A stretch of DNA of 64,000 nt from an uncultured Eubacterium sp. (GTDB taxonomy: Bacteria; Bacillota; Clostridia; Lachnospirales; Lachnospiraceae). A model generated the notes under the pieces. The model saw only the letters and a list, made by a program, of their open reading frames with translations, was not told the DNA's origin and ran no database searches. Of the stretch, positions 18,235 to 24,892 are shown in pieces. Position numbers and translations under genes: made by a program. The DNA lies in NCBI GenBank assembly GCA_910586445.1, contig CAJUHV010000005.1, forward strand, positions 2,839 to 66,838, given 5' to 3'. The number at the start of each line of letters is the position of its first letter. Positions within the stretch are counted from its first letter, which is position 1.

Positions 18235-19299
18235 TTACGGTGCCTTCACCGCCAGCCGTATGATCTGATCTATAATCCAGCCAAAGGTATGCCCTGCTGC
18301 CTTCATCATGCCCGGATAACGGCTGTGTTCGGTAAATCCCGGAATTGTGTTGACTTCATTAAATACAATCTCGCCCCCAGGCGTCAAAAACAGATCTACA
18401 CGTGCAAAGCCGCTGCATCCAAGCGTCTGGTATATCAGCTGTGCAGCCTGTTTGACCTCATCGCTTTTATGCGCATCAATTCTTGCAGGTACATGTATCG
18501 CCGAGGTTTTCAGCGTATATTTTTCTGTAAAATCAAAAAATCCTCCCGAGAGCTCGATCTCGTCTACCTCTCCGGTAATCAGCTGGTCATTTCCAAGCAC
18601 GGCGCATCCTACCTCAAATCCGTCGATATTTTCTTCTAAAATCACCTGATCATCATACTGAAAAGCAAGCACAATCGCATTATGCAGCTGATCATGTGCT
18701 GTCACCTTTGTCACGCCAAATGACGATCCGGCTTTTACCGGCTTTACATAAAGCGGATACCCTATTTCAGCCGCAAACGCATCTGCCCTGTCATAATCAT
18801 CCGCATATGCAGCACCTGATTTTATAACTACCGCCCGCGGCACGCGTATGCCCGCAGCAGCGGCAAGCCTGTGCGCACGGTCTTTATCCATGCACAGTGC
18901 AGACGCCAGCACACCGCAGCCTGCCAGCGGAATGCCTGCCAGCTCTGCGGCTCCCTGCACCGTGCCGTCTTCTCCGTTTTTTCCATGCAGTACCGGAAAC
19001 ACTACATCAACCGGAAGTTTTTTTACCCCGTCTTCTTCAAACAGCATAAGGCAGTGCTCGCTGCGGTTTGGTGAAAGTGCTGCCGGAGTACAGTCTGATT
19101 TATTATGCCAGGTGTTCTCCCTGATCGCCGCAGGATCTCCCTTAAAATAAAACCAGTCGCCTTCCTTTGTAATGCCGACCGGAACAGCATGATATTTTTC
19201 TGTATCCAGATTACTGATTACGGCACCTGCTGATTCTAAAGATACACTGTACTCCGAGGAATGTCCTCCAAAAATAACAGCAACATTTAATTTTTCCAT
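18235..19299 (-). CDS. vanG: VanG-type D-Ala-D-Ser ligase
   Basis: A 354-residue ATP-grasp ligase of the Ddl family, with N-terminal VAVIFGGHSSEYSVSLESA. The omega-loop region GFFDFTEKYTLKTSAIHVPA and the end FNEVNTIPGFTEHSRYP are those I know from VanG/VanC/VanE enzymes rather than from Ddl (which has YDYEAKY) or VanA/VanB. The enzyme joins D-Ala to D-Ser to make precursors with low vancomycin affinity. Placement before vanXY and vanT, which supply D-Ser and remove D-Ala-D-Ala, completes the pathway. An AAAGGA site precedes the start, and a promoter lies at 19457-19485. Confidence 0.9.
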   Translation of the reverse strand: MEKLNVAVIFGGHSSEYSVSLESAGAVISNLDTEKYHAVPVGITKEGDWFYFKGDPAAIRENTWHNKSDCTPAALSPNRSEHCLMLFEEDGVKKLPVDVVFPVLHGKNGEDGTVQGAAELAGIPLAGCGVLASALCMDKDRAHRLAAAAGIRVPRAVVIKSGAAYADDYDRADAFAAEIGYPLYVKPVKAGSSFGVTKVTAHDQLHNAIVLAFQYDDQVILEENIDGFEVGCAVLGNDQLITGEVDEIELSGGFFDFTEKYTLKTSAIHVPARIDAHKSDEVKQAAQLIYQTLGCSGFARVDLFLTPGGEIVFNEVNTIPGFTEHSRYPGMMKAAGHTFGWIIDQIIRLAVKAP

Positions 19300-19324
19300 A
19301 ATTATTAAATCCTTTCTGCTTTTA

Positions 19325-19666
19325 TGATTTATTTTTCTTTATTAATTTGTAATTATTTATAATTTGTTTTATAGTTTGTTTGTCATTGCTTTCTACAAAT
19401 GCATGCCCGTATCTTATATGTACTATTCGTATCATGTGTACTATGTACATTAATACACTATACGCCTTCACACTTTTTTTGTCAACTATATTTTTATGCC
19501 TTTCAAATATATCTGACCCAGACTTTATTATGGCATCATTTTCCTCTCTGAATCTATAATATTTTCCATCAAAAACCTTACAATATTCATACTGCCCTAT
19601 ATTTTCCCAATTAATCCACGGCTTTCTATGATAATCACACAGAAAAGTTCTCGCCGCACGAGCTTT
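19325..19666 (-). pseudogene. AT-rich open frame without a start codon, possible gene relic
   Basis: Between a TAG at 19667-19669 and a TAA at 19322-19324 the minus strand is open for 114 codons. The conceptual peptide looks protein-like (RAARTFLCDYHRKPWINWE near the start, then FDGKYYRFREENDAIIKSG). There is no ATG, GTG or TTG near the beginning and no ribosome site. Codon use (many AGA, ATA, AAT) and AT content differ from the neighbours. The vanG promoter lies inside it. I do not recognise the family. It may be a 5'-truncated remnant or chance. Confidence 0.3.
19457..19485 (-). promoter_or_regulatory. Promoter of the vanG-vanXY-vanT operon
   Basis: On the minus strand TTGACA (19480-19485) and TATAGT (19457-19462) are spaced 17 bp, leaving a leader of about 150 nt before vanG. 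It is the best promoter match in the gap after ftsH, so vanG-XY-T need not depend on the vanR promoter. Confidence 0.7.
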
Positions 19667-19682
19667 CTATTGTTAGAAACCA

Positions 19683-19717
19683 CAAAAAGCCCCCTGCCAG
19701 ACAATGCCGGCACGGAG
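19683..19717 (-). terminator. Probable terminator of ftsH
   Basis: CTCCGTGCC and GGCAGGGGG (minus strand) pair with one mismatch and one wobble, then CTTTTTG follows. It lies just after the ftsH stop, which would separate ftsH from vanG transcription. Confidence 0.5.
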
Positions 19718-19739
19718 ACATTTATAAATCTACATTTAA

Positions 19740-21497
19740 TTATATATTGTTAATTAAATGTACGCTGTCCAGCAGTTCCTCAATTTCCGATCCGGTCATC
19801 GTCTCGCTCTCTAACAGCTTTTCTGCTAAAACCTCTACCAGCTGATAGGAGTTTTCCAACAGCCCTGCTCCCTTATCATAAAAGATCCTGGACAGAGCCT
19901 GTACCCTGTCTGTCACTATATGGGCTGCTGCGCGCTCTTCTTCTTTCAGATACATCAGGTCTACAGGGCCGATTTTCGTATCAAAGCCGTAAGACGCCAC
20001 ATATCCTTTTAACAGTTTTGTTGCCTGTGTAAGGTCATTTGACGCACCTGTTGTAACGCTGCCAAACTTTATATTTTCGGAAATCTGTCCGGCATAGCAC
20101 GCCATAACATCATGCTCCAGCTTATCACGCGTCACAAACTGGCTCTCTCCCTCCTGCCCGAATACCGCTCCGCCGACGCCGGAGGTCGTCCCTATCGTAG
20201 ACACTCTCGAAATAGGCTCCCCGCAGAGATATTTCATAACGGCATGGCCTGCTTCATGGTATGCGACGATTTCGCGGTCTTTTTCATGCTGCTTATTTTT
20301 CGAGCGGCTGCCTTTGAACACCTTTTTGTCAATCGCCTCTTCAATGCATTCCATATCGATTCTGCTTTTTTCCTTTGTAATCGCAATCAGGCTCGCTTCA
20401 TTGCAGATCATAGAGATATCCGCTCCGGTAAATCCGCTGATTGCTTTTGCTAGCGAAGTAATCTCCAGATCCTCTGCCACCTTATAATCTTTTAGGTAAA
20501 ATTCCAGCATCTGCTTTCTGACCTTCCAGTCTCTTGGAGGATTAACGATAATCTGCCTGTCAAACCTGCCTGACCTTTTTAATGCACGGTCTAATTTATC
20601 CGGGCAGTTCGTGGCCGCAAGGACAAAGATCCCCTCTGTCGGCGTAAATCCGTCCATCTCCTTCAGCAGCTGGTTTATAATCTGTACATCCTCCGAATCA
20701 GCTTTTATGCTGCTGCGGCTGCCGCCCATCGCATCTATCTCATCAAAAAACACAATGCACGGCGTATGCCGTCTTGCAATTTTAAATACCTGCCGTACCC
20801 GTTTTGCACCGACACCTTTAAACAGCTCTGCAAATTCAGAACCGGAAATACTGATAAACGGCACTCCGGCTTCACAAGCCATCGCTTTTGCGATCAGCGT
20901 CTTGCCCGTACCCGGCTCTCCTGCCAGCAGCAGCCCTTTTGGTGCCCTGGCCCCGATCTTCCTGCCGATCTTTGGCTCTTTGATCATCGATACATACAAA
21001 TTAATGTCATCCATGATCTCGTCCAGCCCGATTACATCAGTAAAATGCACATCGCTTTTTTTCACAATGTCGCCAGCACGCAGCTTGCCGGTATTCCACT
21101 GCGAATATATGATTACTACAAACCAGACGCTTACAATTACAAGTTCTAAAATAATCACCATAAGCTCGGTTGCTGCAAGATCTGCATGTGCCTTTAAATT
21201 TACCCCGTGTTCCAGCATTTCCTTACGGAACTCCTCATATCTGGGATGGAGTGTTTTGTATCTGCTGCCGTGACTGGCAACAACTGTCATATATTCCTTA
21301 TTCTGCGAATATTCGATTTCTGTGATCTCCCCTTTGTCCAGCATGGCGCGAAACCGCGTATAATCGATCTTTTCTATTTTAGAATCTGCTATATGCTTAT
21401 ATCCATTGATGCCCGCAAAAACAGCCATGCAGATCACGAATCCAATGATCACCAGCTTTTTGTGCTTTCCAAAAAATTCCTCAAGCTTCCCCAGCAT
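19740..21497 (-). CDS. ftsH: FtsH-family membrane AAA+ zinc protease
   Basis: A 585-residue protein with two membrane helices (about residues 14-30 and 108-130) around an outer FtsH_ext-like domain. The AAA+ module follows, with Walker A GEPGTGKT (about residue 192) and Walker B IVFFDEIDAM, then an M41 peptidase domain with HEAGH near residue 415. FtsH degrades damaged or short-lived membrane and cytoplasmic proteins. It is a little shorter than housekeeping FtsH (about 600-650) and lacks a long C-terminal tail. The start overlaps the end of the upstream MGMT-fusion gene by 17 bp, so the two are translationally linked. Its location between vanS and vanG is unusual. It may be an accessory FtsH paralogue. 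Confidence 0.88.
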   Translation of the reverse strand: MLGKLEEFFGKHKKLVIIGFVICMAVFAGINGYKHIADSKIEKIDYTRFRAMLDKGEITEIEYSQNKEYMTVVASHGSRYKTLHPRYEEFRKEMLEHGVNLKAHADLAATELMVIILELVIVSVWFVVIIYSQWNTGKLRAGDIVKKSDVHFTDVIGLDEIMDDINLYVSMIKEPKIGRKIGARAPKGLLLAGEPGTGKTLIAKAMACEAGVPFISISGSEFAELFKGVGAKRVRQVFKIARRHTPCIVFFDEIDAMGGSRSSIKADSEDVQIINQLLKEMDGFTPTEGIFVLAATNCPDKLDRALKRSGRFDRQIIVNPPRDWKVRKQMLEFYLKDYKVAEDLEITSLAKAISGFTGADISMICNEASLIAITKEKSRIDMECIEEAIDKKVFKGSRSKNKQHEKDREIVAYHEAGHAVMKYLCGEPISRVSTIGTTSGVGGAVFGQEGESQFVTRDKLEHDVMACYAGQISENIKFGSVTTGASNDLTQATKLLKGYVASYGFDTKIGPVDLMYLKEEERAAAHIVTDRVQALSRIFYDKGAGLLENSYQLVEVLAEKLLESETMTGSEIEELLDSVHLINNI

Positions 21498-22137
21498 ATA
21501 TCCTCCCCTGCTCTACTTTTACTCCATACTTTTTAAGATCCACCCTGCCCCGTACGACCGTCACTCCGTCCGCCTCCAGCAGCTGCTGTTGGACACCTTC
21601 GCCGCCAAATGCAAATGCGCCTGCCAGCTCTCCTTTGGCATTCACAATGCGGTAGCATGGAATCGTATCCGGGTCTGGATTTTTATGCAGCGCATTGCCG
21701 ACTGCCCTGGCCATTTTCTTATCTCCTGCCAGCTCTGCGATCTGCCCATAAGTAGCCACCCGGCCTTTTGGTATCTTTTTGACCGCCTCATAAATCCTTT
21801 TTGACGGGCTGTCAGTTACAAGGTCATAGCTTTCCGCGATCATGCGCTGTATATCTTCTTTAGGGATTGTCCCATCCAGGATCACGGTATTCCAATGCTC
21901 TTTATTCTGATGCCAGCCTGCCGTGACAGCGGCGTAGGTACTGCGCCAGAAATCCCTCCACGCAGGATCGGCCTTTACATTCAGATGGATACAGCCGTCT
22001 TTTTCATATGTCCACAGAAAAGCCTTTCTGCTCCCCTTCACCCTGACCAGCTGCCAGTTTGGATCATGAAACGGCGCGTCCTGATAAGTGCCCGCAAACG
22101 ACAGTCCATATGCCAATGCTTCTTCTCTTGTCCTCAT
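21481..22137 (-). CDS. MmcQ/YjbR-like domain fused to a methylguanine-DNA methyltransferase (MGMT/ATL) domain
   Basis: Residues 1-110 resemble the MmcQ/YjbR DNA-binding-like family (DPNWQLVRVKG, WTYEKDGCIHLNVKAD, HWNTVILDG). Residues about 125-200 form an MGMT DNA-binding domain (IPKGRVATYGQIAELAG, RAVGNALHKNP), with IPCYRIV where canonical enzymes have PCHRV. The active Cys is kept, but the neighbouring His is replaced by Tyr, so alkyl transfer may be reduced; it could act as a repair enzyme or as an alkyltransferase-like damage binder. The same two-domain fusion occurs in other Firmicutes. The gene sits upstream of ftsH with a 17-bp overlap and downstream of vanS, separated by a hairpin element. 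Confidence 0.78.
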   Translation of the reverse strand: MRTREEALAYGLSFAGTYQDAPFHDPNWQLVRVKGSRKAFLWTYEKDGCIHLNVKADPAWRDFWRSTYAAVTAGWHQNKEHWNTVILDGTIPKEDIQRMIAESYDLVTDSPSKRIYEAVKKIPKGRVATYGQIAELAGDKKMARAVGNALHKNPDPDTIPCYRIVNAKGELAGAFAFGGEGVQQQLLEADGVTVVRGRVDLKKYGVKVEQGRIYAGEA

Positions 22138-22156
22138 GCCCTACCTCTTAATATAT

Positions 22157-22255
22157 GGGGCTGCCGCACTAAGAAAGATCTATACAAGATCCAGCAGAAT
22201 CCGATTTGGAATGAAATCCATACCTTGTATATGTAATCTCTGCTGCGACAGCCCC
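22157..22255. mobile_element. 99-bp hairpin element with inverted ends, MITE-like
   Basis: GGGGCTGCCGCA (22157-22168) and TGCGACAGCCCC (22244-22255) are 12-bp inverted ends with one mismatch. An inner pair, ATACAAG (22182-22188) and CTTGTAT (22224-22230), extends the fold. It lies between vanS and the MGMT-fusion gene and encodes nothing. A long-stem attenuator is the alternative reading. Confidence 0.45.
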
Positions 22256-22269
22256 GCTTATAGTAAAAT

Positions 22270-23823
22270 TTATGGTAAAATAACGGTAAATACTATGCTT
22301 TCATCGCTGCTGTGCGCCTGTATGCTGCCGCCGTGCAGCTGTACGATCTCTTTTGCAATTGCAAGCCCGAGCCCTGACCCGCCGGTTGCCGATGTGCGTG
22401 AAGAATCTACCCGGAAAAACTGCTCAAAGATATGTGACAGCTTTTCCGGCGGGATTGTCCTGCCATGATTGCATACACGGATACGTGTCTCCTGTTCTTC
22501 CCTCTCCATAAAAACAGAAATCTCTGTACCCGGATAACTGTAGTTTACCGCATTGCGGATTAAATTATCAAATACACGCTGCAGTTTATCAGGATCACAT
22601 GAAAACATAATATCCTGCTGTATCTCCAAATGCCAGCGCAGGCTTTTTTCCGCCAGCACCGGCTCAAACTCACTGGCAATCTGCTCAAGCATACGGCTTA
22701 AATTTATCAGCTCCATCTCCAGCGTCAGCGCCGTCAGGTTAAACCGGGTAATGTCAAAAAACTCGTTGATCAGATCCTCCAGCCTCTCCGCCTTATCCAA
22801 TGCAATATGTGTATAACGCTCTCGCAGCGGCTCTGAGATCTGCTTTTCATCCTTTAGCAGCGTCAGATAACCGATCACGCTTGTAAGCGGTGTTTTTAGG
22901 TCATGCGCCAGATAAACAATCAGGTCATTTTTCCGCTGCTCCGCCTCCTTTGCAATGATCGCATTGCGCAGTGCCTGCTCACGCACCAGATTTAACTCAT
23001 CCTGCACATTGTGCATTGCTGCCGAAAGCTCAATCGGATCATCCGACGGATGCGCCAGCTTTTTTGAAGCCGCGATCACCTCATCCAGATACCGCAGCGG
23101 CTTTGCCAGATAATAATACGTCACTCCAACTATTATAGTAATGCTTAATGTAAAAAGCACGGGAATCAAATTGTCCCATACCATATGTATGACCGGATAC
23201 AAAAATTCACTGCCATACCATATGCGCCCCTGACAGACCAGCCAGGCAATGAATACCCCGCCATACAGTATCACGATCAAAAGCATCATTGTAAAAAGAT
23301 ATTGGAACAGAAGCTGCCCTGCCATAGGACTTCGCTTTCTCCGGCTGTTATCTTTACTCTCATCTGTTTTTTTGCTTTTTACAGTAGACATTTTGGAAAT
23401 TATATAGTTATTTATTTTTTCGAATAATCTGTTGTCTGATCGGCTGCCTAATTTGCTGTCTGATCTGTTACTTAATGCGCGTTCCCCGCTGCTGTCTGAT
23501 CGGCTGTTCAAGCTGCTGTCGCAGCTGCCGTCCGATTGATTGTATATCTTACTATATAAATCACGATCTAATTTTATATTTGATGTATTGTATAACCTGT
23601 TATTTGAATCATGATCCGGCTTTTCTTTTGATGGATCGTATAACCTGCCGTTTGAACCGCAGTCCGGCTTTGCTTTTGATGTACTGCATAAGCTGCCAGA
23701 TGAATCGTAGTCCGGCTTTGCTTTTGATGTACTGTATAAGCTGCTGTATGAATCGTGATCTGTTGTTTTATTTGCTGCATGATCTGTGCTGCTGTTTGAT
23801 TGATTGTAAAATTTGTTTTTCAA
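22270..23823 (-). CDS. vanS: VanS-type sensor histidine kinase with repeat-built N-terminus
   Basis: The 517-residue protein starts at a TTG (23823) behind AAGGAG. Residues 1-165 are low complexity, with about four or five 16-residue units of the type STSKAKPDYDSSGSLC, then Ser/Arg/Asp-rich sequence. Two membrane helices (about 170-195 and 208-230) follow, then HAMP-like sequence, HisKA with the phospho-His in YLAHDLKTPLTSVIGYL, and HATPase (NLIRNAVNYSYPGTEI, GGSGLGLAIAKEIVQLHGG). VanS kinases phosphorylate VanR in response to glycopeptides. The cytoplasmic N-terminal extension is not typical of VanS. An internal start just before the first helix (MSTVKS or MAGQLL) would give a normal-length kinase. 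It follows vanR by 101 bp. Confidence 0.82.
   Translation of the reverse strand: MKNKFYNQSNSSTDHAANKTTDHDSYSSLYSTSKAKPDYDSSGSLCSTSKAKPDCGSNGRLYDPSKEKPDHDSNNRLYNTSNIKLDRDLYSKIYNQSDGSCDSSLNSRSDSSGERALSNRSDSKLGSRSDNRLFEKINNYIISKMSTVKSKKTDESKDNSRRKRSPMAGQLLFQYLFTMMLLIVILYGGVFIAWLVCQGRIWYGSEFLYPVIHMVWDNLIPVLFTLSITIIVGVTYYYLAKPLRYLDEVIAASKKLAHPSDDPIELSAAMHNVQDELNLVREQALRNAIIAKEAEQRKNDLIVYLAHDLKTPLTSVIGYLTLLKDEKQISEPLRERYTHIALDKAERLEDLINEFFDITRFNLTALTLEMELINLSRMLEQIASEFEPVLAEKSLRWHLEIQQDIMFSCDPDKLQRVFDNLIRNAVNYSYPGTEISVFMEREEQETRIRVCNHGRTIPPEKLSHIFEQFFRVDSSRTSATGGSGLGLAIAKEIVQLHGGSIQAHSSDESIVFTVILP
23542..23766 (-). repeat. 48-bp tandem repeats encoding the VanS N-terminal extension
   Basis: Near-identical stretches beginning TCCGGCTTTGCTTTTGATGT recur at 23663 and 23711 (48-bp period), with more divergent units on either side. 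They encode 16-residue repeats upstream of the first membrane helix of VanS. Confidence 0.8.
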
Positions 23824-23924
23824 TTTACTGCCAGGCTCCTTTTGTGCTTACGCTACAGTCTGATTTATGATAATGCCCGCATGAAAATGCTCTATCCAGA
23901 CAGAGCTTAAAATTGATCAGGACA

Positions 23925-24617
23925 TCATACTTCAATCGTATATCCCACGCCCCACACTGTCTTAATATATTTCGGCTTTCTGGCAGGCTCATGCATTTTT
24001 TCCCTCAGCCTTGCTATATGCGTCATAACCGTATTGTTATTGTCCAGATACTGCTCACCCCAGACTGCCTCAAACAGCTCCTCGGAAGATACGACACTGC
24101 CGCGGTGTTCGCACAGATACCAGAGAATATTAAACTCAATCGGCGTCAGCATCAGCTCCGCACCGTTCAGCGTGCATTTATGGCTGCTTTTTGAAATAAA
24201 AAGCCCTTTTAAATCATACTCTCCTATTTGCGGCTGTTCTGCAGTATTATAGCGGGTATACCTGCGCAGCTGCGATTTGACCCTTGCCATCAGCTCTAAT
24301 GGCTGAAACGGTTTTGTTATATAATCATCCGCACCTAAGGTAAGGCCCATGATCTTGTCCATTCCCTCGACTTTTGCAGTCAGCATAATAATAGGAAACA
24401 AATATTTTTCCCTTATTTTCTGACAGAGCGTAAATCCATCCATATCCGGCAGCATGACATCTAAGATTGCCAGGCTTAACTCCGTACTTTCCACACACCG
24501 CAGCGCATCCAGTGCATTATAAAATTTATAAACCTCATAGCCGTCATTTTTTAAATAAACCTCTACCAGGTCTGCAATGGCGGTCTCATCATCTACAATC
24601 AGTATTCTCTTATTCAT
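23925..24617 (-). CDS. vanR: VanR-type OmpR-family response regulator
   Basis: A 230-residue two-domain regulator. The receiver starts KRILIVDDETAIADLVEVYL, with phospho-acceptor Asp in LAILDVMLPDMDG and the conserved Lys in DDYITKPFQP. The C-terminal winged helix includes VVSSEELFEAVWGEQYLDNN and KPKYIKTVWGVGYTIEV. ATG 24617 is preferred because GGAGGAG lies 9 nt upstream; a longer frame begins at 24650. It is first in the minus-strand series vanR-vanS-MGMT-ftsH-vanG-vanXY-vanT and so is the probable activator of the vanG promoter. It is divergent from htpG. Confidence 0.85.
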   Translation of the reverse strand: MNKRILIVDDETAIADLVEVYLKNDGYEVYKFYNALDALRCVESTELSLAILDVMLPDMDGFTLCQKIREKYLFPIIMLTAKVEGMDKIMGLTLGADDYITKPFQPLELMARVKSQLRRYTRYNTAEQPQIGEYDLKGLFISKSSHKCTLNGAELMLTPIEFNILWYLCEHRGSVVSSEELFEAVWGEQYLDNNNTVMTHIARLREKMHEPARKPKYIKTVWGVGYTIEV

Positions 24618-24745
24618 CTGCTTTTGCTCCTCCATGGCCCTTCTAACCATTATATATCATATACGCCCATTGTAAAGACTGCAAATACTTTATAAAATTT
24701 TAATATTTCCAAAACCCTTGAAAAATCAACGTTTTACGCAGATTG

Positions 24746-24772
24746 TTAGCACTCATTCGAAAAGAGTGCTGA
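24746..24772 (+). promoter_or_regulatory. CIRCE operator (HrcA-binding site) upstream of htpG
   Basis: TTAGCACTC (24746-24754), exactly 9 nt, then GAGTGCTGA (24764-24772). Only one base differs from the CIRCE consensus GAGTGCTAA right arm. HrcA binding here would couple htpG to the class I heat-shock regulon. Confidence 0.9.
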
Positions 24773-24779
24773 TTTTCTA

Positions 24780-24808
24780 TTGACTTTTTAATTTCAGAGT
24801 ATTACTAT
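24780..24808 (+). promoter_or_regulatory. htpG promoter
   Basis: TTGACT (24780-24785) and TACTAT (24803-24808) with 17-bp spacing, starting 8 bp after the CIRCE element. A weaker set upstream of CIRCE (TTGAAA at 24718-24723) is also possible. Confidence 0.55.
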
Positions 24809-24892
24809 TTCATCTAGAGCGGGTTTGAAAAATCATTTATTGAACATAATGAAACATTTCAAAATAAAGAATAAGAAAAGGAGTGCATATTC

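Noticed and set aside
23475..23870. Plus-strand Cys/Ser/Leu-rich repetitive frame
   Set aside because: It is the reverse reading of the VanS repeat region.
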